Source: Ahaetulla prasina (lineage: Eukaryota > Chordata > Lepidosauria > Squamata > Colubridae). From it: a stretch of DNA of 64,000 nt. Location: the NCBI RefSeq assembly GCF_028640845.1, contig NC_080546.1, positions 83,446,257 through 83,510,256 on the forward strand. The letters are read 5' to 3'. Position 1 is the first letter of the stretch. Each line of letters opens with the position of its first letter. A program made the position numbers and the translations under genes. The notes below the pieces were generated by a model. The model had not been told where the DNA came from, searched no databases, and worked only from the letters and a program-made list of their open reading frames with translations. Below, piece after piece: positions 41,735 to 52,589 of the stretch.

Positions 41735-42900
41735 CTAGGCCATCGGGCTCTGGATTATTGGCCGACTCTTTTTCTTGGCCATCCGGCCTTGGATTAATTT
41801 TGGAATTTTCCTTGCTGTTTTCCTCGGGACCTGATGGCGCCGCTGGACCTCTGGGACCACAGCTAAGTCTTGCGCCTCCCCCGGGTCATTGTCGGCTGTG
41901 GATTCAAAGTGGTATTGGTCATTACCTGTCTCTGTTGGTTTGGTTTGGCCAGTTATTCGTTTCCTTAACTGATCTATGTGGCGCCGCCACATTCGGTTGT
42001 CTGGTAGCTCTACCACGTCGATTTTGGCCCTGTTACTTTTGTTACTTGTCCGGCGACCCAACTCGGGCCGTCCCCATAGTTTCGGCCCACACCCGGTCGC
42101 CTATGCTCATTTCCTTGTTTTTCTAGCTCCCCTTGTAACCCTCGGGTGTGTAATGGGGTTCAAACGGTCAAGTGGGCACCGGAGTTTTCGTCCCATTAGC
42201 AATTCGGCTGGGCTTTTCCCGTGGCTGTGCTTGGGGTTCTGTGCTGGACGGCTAGGAAAGTCTATTTTGTTTGCCAGTCACCTGGCTTGAGCCTGGACAA
42301 TGCCTCCTTAGCGCCCGGACGGAACGCCTGCAAGGCCATTCGACGCAGGGTGGAAAGGTGCAGAGAGGGCATGTCGGATGCCTTCCTCTGCCAGGTACTC
42401 TTCAAACTGGGCTGCCGTGAATTGGGGCTCATTGTCGGACACCAGAGTGTCCGCAACCCGTGAGTTGCGAATAGGTGGCGAGGGTTGCGATTACTGCTTC
42501 GGCTGTGGTGGACTTCATAAGTATGATCTCTAACCATTTGGAAAATGCGTCCACCACCACTAGGAACGTTTGGCCGTGAAAGGGCCAGCAAAGTCAATGT
42601 GGATTCTTGACCAAGGCCCTTGGGGCTTTTCCCATTCTCTGACTGGGGCTGTTGGGGTAGCGGTCTGGACTCTTGGCAAGCTTGGCATTTCCCTACCCTC
42701 TCAGCAATCTCTGCGTCCATGAGTGGCCACCATACATAGCTTCTAGCTAACCCTTCATCCTTACGATGCCTGGGTGACCTCGTGGAGGAGGTCCAATACC
42801 TTGCCCCTTAACTTAACAGGAATTATTACACGATCACCCCATAACAGGCACCCCTTGAGCCGAGAGCTCATCACGTTTCTTAACAAATTCTTTGAACTGC
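41735..42900 (-). pseudogene. pol: integrase region, frame-broken
   Basis: The minus strand carries an HPGIVRMKG-like and 'KCQACQESRPL' zinc-finger part (42720 region), then, in other frames, a 'TFLVVVDAFSKWLEI'-like core segment (about 42580-42530), 'APFHPASNGLA'-like sequence (about 42390-42310), and a basic C-terminal stretch with 'VELPDNRMWRRHIDQL' (41735-42061). At least three frame changes occur between them. Confidence 0.8.
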
Positions 42901-43049
42901 TCGCCGCGCAGCGGGCCACCCTCTCTGTACCCAACCGAGTACAGTCCTTAACACAATGTCCCGGTATGATGCCCGAGCCACTTCCTTTGATGTGACTGGG
43001 CCAGAGTCCAACGAGTCAATAAGGAGGATGGGTGTCCCGGAGTGGGGTC

Positions 43050-43730
43050 TTCGGTCGCCCCTGGCAGTGGGCATCGGCTCAATGCGCCTGCATGCCCCAC
43101 TTCTTTCCCGGTCGATGCTGCAGCTTGTATGAGTAAGCGGCTAAAATATAGTCCATCGAGTCAAACGTGGCGAAAGTGCCACAGGCGTTGGCGGTCGCCA
43201 GCCAGTAATCCCAGTAACGGTCTGTGGTCAGTCACGATTTCAAAATTCCGCCCAAAGACATACTCATGGAATTTTTGACCCCTGATACAATGGCTAATGC
43301 TTCTTTGTCTAATTGGCTGTAGTTCCTCTCTGGGAGGACATCGTTCTAGAGTAGAACGCTATAGGGGCTTCTGTGCCGTTTGGAAGTCTATGGCTGAGTA
43401 CAGCCCCACCCCATAAGGGGACGATCGCAAACCAGCACTAGGGTAGTGAGTCGTGATATTGGATGAGCAGGCTATCACTTGAGAGCAGGTTCTTTACTGC
43501 TTCAAAAGCCCTATTTTCTGACTTTCCCAAGACCAAACAGTATTTTTTCCTAAGAGCCTATGCAGCGGTTCCGCAACGGTTGCTTTGTTCTTCAAAAAGA
43601 CCGCGTAAAAATTAACCAATCCCAGGAATGCCTGCAGCTCTGCTTTGTTTTTGGGCGCTGGAGCCTTCCTAATTGCCTTAACTTTGCTCTCAGTAGGGTG
43701 AATTCCTTTCTTGTCTATCTCGTAGCCCAA
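43050..43730 (-). pseudogene. pol: RT connection and RNase H region, frame-broken
   Basis: 43494-43730 reads 'GYEIDKKGIHPTESKVKAIR', 'PKNKAELQAFLGLVNFYAVF' and 'AEPLHRLLGKNTVWSWE', the RT thumb/tether typical of Gypsy pol. Downstream sequence to about 43050 is consistent with RNase H by position but stays in no single frame. Confidence 0.75.
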
Positions 43731-43777
43731 GAAATCGACCGATTCGACCCCTATCTGACATTTATTTGTCTTGACTT

Positions 43778-44384
43778 TTAATCCGCTGTCCGGAAAATGC
43801 TCAAGACCTTTCTTAACCGCTCCCCCAATTCCTCCATGTTTTCCCCTGAAATTAGGACATCATCGAAGTAGGGAACTACCCCTGGGAGCCCTTGCAGTAG
43901 TCGTTCCATCAGGTTTTGGAACAGCCCTGGTGCCACACTAACCCCAAATTGCAATCGGGTGCACTTGAATGCCCCCCTGTGCGTCACAATCGCTTGGGCT
44001 TCGGCTGTACGGGCGTCTACTGGCAGTTGTTGGTAGGCTTGGGCCAAGTCTAACCTTCCAAAGACTTGCCCTTGCCCCAAGGAGTGCAATAAATGTTGCA
44101 CCACGGAACCGGTACGCTTTTCTGTAAGGCTTTGTTAAGCCGCCTTGTAGTCAGCGCAAATTCTAATTGACCCGTCCGATTTGATGGGGTGACGATTGGC
44201 GCCTCCCACTTTGCGTGATCGACTGGCACCAAAACCCCTGATTTATGAGCTTGTCCAGCTCCTTATCAATTTTTGGTTTTAGGGCAAAGGACTCTCCTCG
44301 CCTTAAGCCTAATGGGGCTACCTGGGGTCTAAGTTGAAGGAAATAGGGGTCCCTTGTACTTGCCCAGGCAGTCCTTGAAGACAT
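43778..44384 (-). pseudogene. pol: reverse transcriptase, frame-broken
   Basis: Palm motifs 'FGRLDLAQAYQQLPV', 'LQFGVSVAPGLFQNLM' and 'YFDDVLISGENMEEL' (43778-44104), preceded in other frames by 'VPVDHAKWEAPIVTP' (44050-44232) and 'LKPKIDKELDKLINQGF' (44163-44384). The catalytic Y-F-D-D is intact. There are two frame changes within this 600-bp interval. Confidence 0.88.
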
Positions 44385-44559
44385 CTACGAACTCGTTAAA
44401 GAGAATGTCTTTCAAATTGCAGCCACTTCTGTAGATGCCAGTCACTCCCATGCCCAGGGCACGAAACCAGTCTAGTCCCAACAGACTGGGCAGAGTTCCT
44501 TCGACGATCGTGATGGGCAGGGTCTTTTGTGAGGGCCGACTCGACTCGGACGGAGGTGG

Positions 44560-44700
44560 TCCTCGAACAGGGATGCGATTCCCTGGTAGTCGTGCACTCG
44601 TAGCCGCTGTGCTTGCAGATGGCGCCGCGACGGACGGCAGCGACTTCGCCAGGGTGTCCCAGGACATGATGGTGATCGCTGATCCCGTGTCCACTTCAAG
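44560..44700 (-). pseudogene. pol: aspartic protease
   Basis: 'MDTGSAITIMSWDTLAKSL' gives the D-T-G-S active-site motif in the frame 44329-44694, followed by 'TIVEGTLPSLLGLDWFRALG', whose LLGLDW block is the usual protease C-terminal signature. Confidence 0.85.
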
Positions 44701-44766
44701 CCTGCACCGTACTCCCTCGATCTTGGGCTTTGTGAAAATCTTCTTTCCACTTTGGTTGAGGCGCGC

Positions 44767-45700
44767 CTATAATGACAGTCGCTTGGTTAGACTTCGCGCT
44801 TTCTTGTTTGAACCAATCGCGGGCCGCCTTTCCGGTTCCGCTTTGATTGGCCGATTTGAATTTTCGGCGGAAGGTTGGGCCGCCTGCAAACCTGAGCTAA
44901 GTGTCCTTTCTTCCCACACCGCCGCATGTTGCGCCTTTAAACCTGCAGCGTTGGCGCTGATGCTGCCCTCCGCAGCTTCCGCACTCGCCACGGTCCTCAG
45001 TGTCGCTTTCGGTCCGCAGACCCTTCCTCATCCTCGCCTCACCTTCGGATTCGGACTGAATCTCCTCCTGGTGTACTGGCGTTGGCTTTGCGCCGCCTTG
45101 GATTGAAGAGGCTTTGCAGAGTCTCTGCTGCTTTAGTAGACATTTCGTGTGCTCTGGCCTCGCCCAGAGCGGTGGCTAGTGTCAGGTTGCTCCTGGCTAG
45201 CAGTCGCCGCCGAGGCGGATGTCCTTGACCTCGGATGAGTTGCTCGAGTAGCACTTCGCCTAAGTCTCGGTATCCGCAGTCCTTGGACGCTCTTCTTAAA
45301 GCGGCCATGTAGTCACCGGCGGACTCGCCTCCATCTGTCTACGTTCTCCGAATTCAAACCGCTGCACGATTTGGACGGCGCCGGTGCGAAATGGTTCTTC
45401 AGCAAAGTCTGCAGAGTCGGCCACGATACCGATTGTATCGGCGTTGGCTCTGCCAGGGCTTCCGCAATCTCGATTACCTCCGCCCGCAATGGCTTAGGAA
45501 GTAAGCCCGCTTGCGGTTATCAGGGATCCCTGTAGTTCGTTGGCTTTAGAAAGCTCAAACGGGTCATATATGTTCCCATTTCTCCTTGCCGGGTTGTACG
45601 GTGCGGGTGGCGTGTTTGCCATTTCCGCGTTTCTGCCCTGAGTTTGCTGGGTTCGGGACTAGCGTGCTTCAGCTCGGTTCTGGTTCTCCTTAGCCTCGAG
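44767..45700 (-). pseudogene. gag region, frame-broken, with zinc knuckle
   Basis: Frame 45039-45308 reads 'ALRRASKDCGYRDLGEVLLE' and 'NLTLATALGEARAHE', a capsid-end pattern of vertebrate Gypsy gag. A CGKKGHLAQVC zinc-knuckle half is at about 44940-44900. The first cysteine of that knuckle lies in a different frame from the rest, so the motif is broken. The N-terminal part (45520-45700) is Arg-rich and also out of frame. Confidence 0.75.
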
Positions 45701-45718
45701 ATCCCATCCTCGTCGCCA
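45701..45718 (-). other. Primer binding site, tRNA-Ser(GCT) type
   Basis: TGGCGACGAGGATGGGAT on the minus strand, one base after the 5' LTR. It is complementary to the 3' end of vertebrate tRNA-Ser(GCT) including CCA (tRNA sequence recalled from memory). Confidence 0.85.
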
Positions 45719-45719
45719 A

Positions 45720-45909
45720 TGTTAAGTTCGGGAAGTAACGAGGCTGGAGACCAGGGTAGTGACAACAGCTCTTTAATATAGGGTGAACCCAGCAACAGGC
45801 TGGGGCAAAAACCTCTCCTTTTATACAGTTCTGCTGGAGGCTTCGTCCAATCAGCAACGTGCTGATTTCCCGCTCAAATATTTAAAGGCACAACTGTTAA
45901 TACATAACA
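45720..45909 (-). repeat. 5' LTR (right on plus strand)
   Basis: Identical by eye to 41369-41558. As the 5' LTR it would hold the element's promoter (TATAAAAGG-type motif) and start of R. Confidence 0.95.
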
Positions 45910-45914
45910 GTGAG

Positions 45915-46327
45915 GTTTTTAAGGACTAATTCTGTGAAGATTTCATTAGGACGAGAATTTACCTTCCACTGTTTCTCTTCTTTAAATAGCAATTTGAGAG
46001 TTCCCCCCCTTTTTTTTACTAATAGCACCATAATTTGTTTTTCAATTTTTTTTATGGTTGTAAAAGGTTGTATAGTGTCACTTTGACTGTTTCAAGAAAA
46101 AACTGAAAAGTCTTGAGCTCTGATTTTCTCCTACCTACAGTAAATTCCCCAGTTTAGGAGGCCACTGAGGGCACTAAGTAGTATAGGAAATATCAAATAA
46201 TATCCCTCTGCTAAGCTCTCACTGCTACTTGTTTATCTGTCGCACATGGGGAATGTCACTTGTTGAATCACTATTTTATATATTCTTTTCTGATTTTATT
46301 AACACTGTTATATTTTTGGTTGTGCTT
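45915..46327. other. No recognised feature
   Basis: Unique-looking AT-rich sequence, continuous in character with 41063-41363, the other side of the Gypsy insertion. Confidence 0.35.
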
Positions 46328-46462
46328 CATCATATCCTTTGATTGTTGCATTTGCCAACAATATAAATATATAAGAAAAAGGAGAGAGAGAAAAGCCACA
46401 GATGATCCAGAATGCAGCAATATGTGTAGTTGTAGCAATGTCACTTAGCGTTATATACCGCT
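46328..46462 (+). repeat. Left arm of a 4-kb-spaced inverted repeat
   Basis: 'tcatcatatcctttgattg' through 'gccacagatgatccagaa' to 'gtagttgtagcaatgtcact' reappears as the reverse complement at about 50324-50459, over 90 percent identical by eye. The inner end merges into an antisense SINE B tail. Confidence 0.88.
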
Positions 46463-47402
46463 TCGTAGTGCTTTATAAGCAGTTTTTTTTTAAATTTTGT
46501 CACAACATTATATACAAGCACATATAATGAAAGGAAACAATAGGACAGGAATGGTAGGCACTTTTGTGCACTTATGCACGCCCCTTATAGTCCTCTTAGG
46601 AATGGGGTGAGGTCAATGGTAGACAGTTTTTGGTTAAAGCTTTTGGGAGTTTGAGAAGAGACCACAGAGTCAGGTAGTGTGTTCCAAGCGTTAACAGCTC
46701 TGTTACAGAAGTCATATTTTCTGCAATCAAGATTGAAGCGGTTAACATTAAGTTTGAATCTATTGTTTGCTCTTGTATTATTGCGATTTAAGCTGAAGTA
46801 GTCTTTGACAGGAAGGACATTGCAATAGATGATTCTGTGTGTTAAACACAGGTCATGTCGGAGTCGGCGGAGTTCTAAGTTTTCTAATCCCAGGATTTCA
46901 AGTCTGGAGGTATAAGGTATTTTGTTGTTTACAGAGGAGCGGAGAACTCTTCTTGTAAAATATTTCTGGACTCGTTCAATTGTATTAATGTCAGAGATGT
47001 GGTATGGGTTCCAGACAGATGAGCTGTATTCAAGAATGGGTCTTGCAAATGTTTTGTATGCTCTGGTTAGTAGTGTAGTGTTTTTGGAAAAGAAGCTACG
47101 CAAAATTAGGTTTACAACTCTTAGAGCCTTTTTTGCTATGTAGTTGCAGTGGGCTTTGGCACTTAGATCATTTGATATGAAAACTCCAAGGTCTTTTACA
47201 GGGTGGGGGTCATCAGTAAGGTAATGTTCATCAAGCATGTACTCAGTGTTTGGGTTGTTTTTTCCAATATGTAAGACTGAGTTTACTCAGTCAGCCTCTT
47301 GCCCCCAACAATCTGGGTCCTCATGTTACCATTTTACTTCCATCTCGGAAGGATGGAAGGCTGAGTCAACCTTGAGCCAGTCAGGATTGAACTCCTGGCA
47401 CA
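46432..47402 (-). mobile_element. SINE family B, antisense, split by family X LINE
   Basis: 46432-46484 is the SINE B tail ('gcgttatataccgcttcgta' antisense) and 47262-47402 its body ('cccccaacaatctgggtcct', 'ggaaggctgagtcaacctt'). The LINE between accounts for the gap. Ends beside a 'cagtggtgggattcc' hAT MITE terminus at 47403. Confidence 0.72.
46485..47262 (-). mobile_element. Jockey/CR1-group LINE (family X) 3' end, best-preserved copy
   Basis: An uninterrupted 217-codon frame (46585-47238) ends the ORF: 'LTDDPHPVKDLGVFISNDLS', 'TRAYKTFARPILEYSSSVWN', 'DINTIERVQKYFTRRVL', 'LEILGLENLELRRLRHDLCL', 'NRAVNAWNTLPDSVVSSQ', 'LTPFLRGL' stop. These are C-terminal blocks (LEY..SVW, ERVQ..FTRR, LGL..LE.RR.R.DL, FCNRAVNAWN.LP) of jockey/CR1/L2-group ORF2 after the RT. 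3' UTR to 46485. An open frame this long suggests a young copy. 5'-truncated. Confidence 0.85.
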
Positions 47403-48243
47403 GTGGTGGGATTCCATTGGTTTAACTGGTTCGCTTCACGCGCGCTTCTCAAAGAAGGAAAAAATATATTGGATAAAAATACAAATGTGGCTGGAAAAGA
47501 TGAAAAAGCAGCACATTGACTTAAAACCAGAAATATTTTTTTTTGAAAAAGTTTTTTTTTATTTTACAAACAAACATACAATACATAATCAATAGTTCAG
47601 TGCTTCATCTGAGTACATCTTTTGTGTCTTCTTTTTGTTCTCCAATGTTAATCGTTTCATAATATCATCATTTCATTTATTGTAACATTCCATCCACATT
47701 TCTTACTTTGCTATTAATACATTTATCAATCTTCTCTCTCCTCTTTCTTCTTCCCATGTTTCATTACAACATTACCCTATACATATTTCTTCTCTATCCA
47801 ATGGTTAAATTGTCCCCATATCTTAAAATATTCAGATTCCTCTCTTTCTTCGATTGTCAAAGTCAATCTATTCATTTCTGCACAATCCAATATTTTCTTA
47901 ATTACTTCACCCTCTGTAGGGATTTTCTCTGCTTTCCGTTTTTGTGCAAATACTATCCTCGCTGCAGTTATTACATATGTAATCAAATATATATTTTCTT
48001 TGTTAAATTTCTCTGGTAGGATACCCAGTAGGAACAGTTCAGGTTTTAAATTTATATGTTGTCATTTCTTCTGACCATGTTCTAATTTTAATCCAATAAT
48101 TTTGCTTCTGGGCGTGCCCACCACATATGATAATACGAACCTGGTATCGGATGACATTTCCAGCATTTAGCTGATTTATCTTTAAACATTTTTGCCAGTT
48201 TTTCAGGTGGCATGTGCCATCTGTAAAACATTTTATATTGATT

Positions 48244-48870
48244 GCAGTGTGCAGCAGCTGTTAAAAAAGCCAACACAGTTCTGGGCTGCATAAACAGAGG
48301 GATAGAATCAAGATCACGTGAAGTGTTAGTACCACTTTATAATGCCTTGGTAAGGCCACACTTGGAATATTGCATCCAGTTTTGGTCGCCACGATGTAAA
48401 AAAGATATTGAGACTCTAGAAAGAGTGCAGAGAAGAGCAACAAAGATGATTAGGGGACTGGAGGCTAAAACATATGAAGAACGGTTGCAGGAACTGGGTA
48501 TGTCTAGTTTAACAAAAAGAAGGACTAGGGGAGACATGATAGCTATGTTCCAATATCTCAGGGGCGGCCACAAAGAAGAGGGAGTCGGGCTGTTCTCCAA
48601 AGCACCTGAGGGTAGAACAAGAAGCAATGGGTGGAAACTGATCAAAGAAAGAAGCAACTTAGAACTAAGGAGAAATTTCCTGACAGTTAGAACAATTAAT
48701 AAGTGGAACGACTTGCCTTCAGAAGTTGTGAATGCTCCAACACTGGAAATTTTTAAGAAAATGTTGGATAACCATCTGACTGAGATGGTGTAGGGTTTCC
48801 TGCCTGGGCAGGGGGTTGGACTAGAAGGCCTCCAAGGTCCCTTCCAACTCTGATGTTATGTTATGTTATG
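48244..48870 (+). mobile_element. CR1 LINE 3' end with intact 180-codon frame
   Basis: Frame 48242-48793: 'RPHLEYCIQFWSPRCKKDI', 'TLERVQRRATKMIRGLEAKT', 'LTKRRTRGDMIAMFQYLRGG', '[20 protein letters not shown]', '[12 protein letters not shown]'. This is the classical CR1 ORF2 C-terminus as in birds. 3' UTR 'ttggactagaaggcctccaa', tail ATGTTATGTT. Removing it rejoins L1 sequence at a 3-bp ATT overlap, i.e. essentially no TSD, as known for CR1. Confidence 0.93.
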
Positions 48871-49500
48871 ATTTTCTTTATATGCTGTGGACATTGTTAA
48901 TCTGTAATTCCTTTCTCATAATTACTGTCATTTATCTAGCTCAATATCCAAATTGTTTTGCCAAAGCTATCATTGTTTCTTTTACTTGTTCTTCTTCTAA
49001 GTCAATACTAAGTAAGTAATTGTATATTTTTAAAAATTATTTTAACATCTGTTCCTGTAAGTATCCTATCCAGTTCTGTCATTTCTAAATAAAAACCGTA
49101 CAATTTAGCACCTTTTTCATATCTTGTTCGTATTTACGTATGAGTATACCAGTCCAACTCAATCCCTTGTTCTTCTATTTCTTGTTTCCCCTTCAATTCC
49201 TCCTTATCTGTTAGTATATCTTTATATCTAAGAATATTTCTAATATTAATAATATTTGGATGTATTAACGCTTCCATTGTTGATAACCATGTTGATATTT
49301 TCAAATAATATTTATCTCTGGCCTTCTCCCACACCAATAATAATGCATTTCTTACACAATATCTTTGAAAATAAGTATGCATTTTACTTCTACCATACCA
49401 TAAAAAGGCATGTCATCCTAATTGTAAATCGTGTCCTTCCAAATAGTCTTAATAGTCTTGTATTTCTCAAGCCAATCCATTCTCTCATCCAAGTCAACAC

Positions 49501-50117
49501 TGTTGTGACCCAGACTCGAGCAGGTAGCAACAAATGCAGTCCTTAATGAAAATAAACTTTATTCAAACAGCTGGGAATTGACCCATTCCCAGCGTCGTGA
49601 AACTCAAAAGAAAGCAAAGGCTTCTCACACAAAATGGTCTGTCATTATTTCCAACTTGGTCCAATTTAGATAATTGCCAAAGTCCTTTACAAATAAGCAT
49701 CTCAAGCAGAGCTGCCAAAGTCTTCTCGGAGAAACATCCAGAGCAGAGAATGGGATGAGCGCAGCTCCAATGTTGTTTTCCGCAAACTGAGACAACGATG
49801 CCGGTCTCCTTTTAAACCTTATGGGAGGGGCCAATTATCTCTTGGCCTTACTCCTGAGTCATCCTCTCTGCTTGAGCTGCTCCTGCCTTTTGGCAGCTCT
49901 TCTCATTCAGGCATTAGGGACAGGCTCTCCCAGCTCCTCCTCCTCCTCACTACTCTCGGCCTCTGGAGGCTCTGGAGTCCGCACCTCACTCTCACTACTC
50001 TCAGGCCCTGGAGGCTCTGGAGTCCACACCCCATTTCTCGATGGCCCTGACCTAGCCTCCGCTTCATCACTGTCCGATTTCGCCACCAGCACCGTAGGCT
50101 GCTGACGGACCACAACA
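49501..50117 (-). mobile_element. Solo LTR in L1, TSD AACAC/AACGC
   Basis: The minus strand starts TGTTGTGGTCCG and ends GGGTCACAACA. Left flank AACAC (49496-49500) and right flank AACGC (50118-50122) differ by what would be one CpG transition. Contains 'attggcccctcccataag', a TTTAAAAGG TATA-like box and AATAAAG (antisense, about 49545-49560). Same family as 25541-25992. Confidence 0.85.
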
Positions 50118-50323
50118 AACGCTGCTGCCAAACCAGAAATATTTTTCTTGGGGATTATACCTGAAACTTATAGTAAAGGATATGCATATTTAATTATACA
50201 CGTATTAACCTCATCTAGAATTGTGTTTGCCCAAAACTGGAAAAGCAGAGAGATCCGTACTGATGATAATGTGATTAGGAAAATATTAGAATGTGCAGAA
50301 ATGAATAGATTAACGCTTGCAAT

Positions 50324-50459
50324 ATATAAGACTAAGTGACATTGCTACAACTACACATATTGCTGCCTTCTGGATCATCTGTGGCTTTTTCCCCCACTCC
50401 TTTTTCTTATATATTTATATTATTAGCAAATGCAATAATCAAAGGATATGATGACAGAG
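50324..50459 (-). repeat. Right arm of the inverted repeat
   Basis: Reverse complement of 46328-46462. Starts in a SINE B tail-like stretch ('caatatataagactaagtga'). Confidence 0.88.
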
Positions 50460-50975
50460 CTTATAAACAAAGTTATCTTTGCTTTTGGAAGGTGGTTAAT
50501 CTTACCTTATTCAGTCTTGGGAATTCTCATTCAAAGGAAAGAGTGCAAGGACTCAGATCTCTTTGCCTCTCTTGCCAGCGCTATTATTATTATATTTGCT
50601 TTGCTTTGTGTATTTAACCCTGTGTTAAACCCTTTGGTTTTAAAACCTTCCCGGTAGACTTCCCTGTGGAATGAATAAATAACAAGAAACTACCGCAGTG
50701 ACAAATGGGATATAAAAGCAGCCGCTTTGGTTTCCCCTTATCACCTTTGATGTTGACTGCATACAACCAAAGAAGAGTAGCTGCGCAGAGAGAGTACCTT
50801 CAAGAAGATCGGGGAAGGGGGTTATCTTGGACCTCAGAAAGGATTTACTGATGCCAATCTGCAAGGGGAATCAACTATGTCATTAATGTCCCTTCTTGGC
50901 TACGTCGATATTATCGTTCCTATGGAGTACTGCAAGGATACAGATTTCCTAGAAGAAAATTGTGGGGAAAATTTT
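50460..50975. other. No recognised feature
   Basis: Unique-looking; contains 'gggatataaaagcagccgct', a TATA-like string of unknown meaning. No defensible exon. Confidence 0.35.
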
Positions 50976-51680
<705 letters not shown>

Positions 51681-51684
51681 CTTC

Positions 51685-52585
51685 TCAGATAAAATTTGCA
51701 ATAATGGTCCCTTCTCCCCCAAAACACCCTTTCAAAAGTCTGTTTTTGGATCACAGGACCTTAATATCAGCAGGAACTGTTCTCCCTGATGTGCCTTTGA
51801 GTTCCTCACATGAGCGAAACAAAATGGGAGGCTGGCTACCATAGTTTCCCTTCATCTAAAATATCACAGAGACATCGATCATTGGTGTATGTACTAGTAG
51901 CGGACATGCACATTGTTGTTCTTCTCCCAGTACAAATATTTAACTATACCTGTGGAATTAAATTGTTTGCATAACAAGAGTTATGCAAGGTAAGATTTAG
52001 TTAACGGAAAGTGATTTGGGGTTCATTCTTTAGGTTGATTTATTGGAAGGCAACTGAAAATCTTTAATCTCATCCAGTTATTTTCAGGAGATGATACTGT
52101 TGGAAATACAGTCCAAAGTCATTATTTTATATAACTATCTGTGAAACATGAATCTGATCCTCCTTTGACCTTAGTCCCTTATCTGCAATGTTTAAGAAAA
52201 TGAGACCTTCTTGAAAATTAATGAAACTACTAACTCTGGATGGGGATAATGACTGAATATTCTCCACTGGTTATTTTCACCTTGAAAATAGCTACTCTCC
52301 AAGGAGGCAATAGAAACTTGTTTGAAATATTCATAAACTTAATCTTCTATAATGTCATCGCTTTCTCTCATTACCTCTTCCTAAACTGTGGTTTTGTCAC
52401 ATCTGCCAGTCTGGCCTATTAAAGAAGATACATTGAATGTCACTGCTTCCATGTGTTACATGGCTAAACCTGCTTAGATAAATAACGTGATTGTCCAAGA
52501 GAAATATGAGGATTTGGAGCTGCAGAATCTGCCAGCATAGATGGATAGACTTGTTTGGGCAGGAGACACACACAGAGAGAAAAAG
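51685..52585. other. ~900 bp with no recognised transposon
   Basis: Single-copy-looking. The 60-codon frame at 52240-52422 has a hydrophobic end but no recognisable domain. Confidence 0.4.
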
Positions 52586-52589
52586 AGAG

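Larger units (their letters stand above)
41364..45914 (-). mobile_element. Full-length Ty3/Gypsy-type LTR retrotransposon
   Basis: 41369-45909 (4541 bp), coding strand minus. The two 190-bp LTRs (41369-41558, 45720-45909) are identical by eye. The target duplication GTGAG is perfect (41364-41368, 45910-45914). A tRNA-Ser-type primer binding site and a polypurine tract are in place. Domain order on the minus strand is gag (zinc knuckle), protease (DTGS), RT (YFDDVLISG), RNase H region, integrase: the Gypsy order. Every domain is divided by frameshifts, so it cannot make its proteins as read here. Identical LTRs imply a very recent insertion, at odds with so many breaks. Confidence 0.95.
47541..50129 (-). 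mobile_element. Second L1, antisense, inserted with 17-bp TSD
   Basis: The minus strand runs 5' to 3' from 50129 to 47541 with an A-rich 3' end. Parts: 49134-49382 region (ORF2: 'YYWCGRRP..', WLSTMEALIHPNIINIRNI), 48088-48291 ('MFYRWHMPPEKLAKMFKDKS', 'CWKCHPIPGSYYHMWW', the Cys-rich end), 47777-47986 ('VITAARIVFAQKRKAEKIPT', 'ILDCAEMNRLTLTIEEREE'), then the 3' UTR. It is interrupted by a CR1 (48244-48870) and a solo LTR (49501-50117). Confidence 0.9.
47445..50322 (+). mobile_element. Host L1 fragment split by a 2.6-kb insertion
   Basis: 47445-47540 (ending 'gacttaaaaccagaaat..') continues at 50130-50322 ('..cttggggattatacctg'). It encodes L1 ORF2 C-terminal blocks 'LIIHVLTSSRIVFAQNWKS' and 'IRKILECAEMNRLTLAI'. 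The duplicated 17-bp AAACCAGAAATATTTTT (47524-47540, 50130-50146) marks the later insertion. The right end breaks abruptly into the inverted-repeat arm. Confidence 0.87.

Noticed and set aside
44435..45106. Plus-strand 223-codon frame
   Set aside because: Shadow of the minus-strand gag/protease region of the Gypsy element; no domain on the plus strand.
48242..48793. 184-codon frame as a host gene
   Set aside because: It is the CR1 ORF2 C-terminus followed by the CR1 3' UTR.
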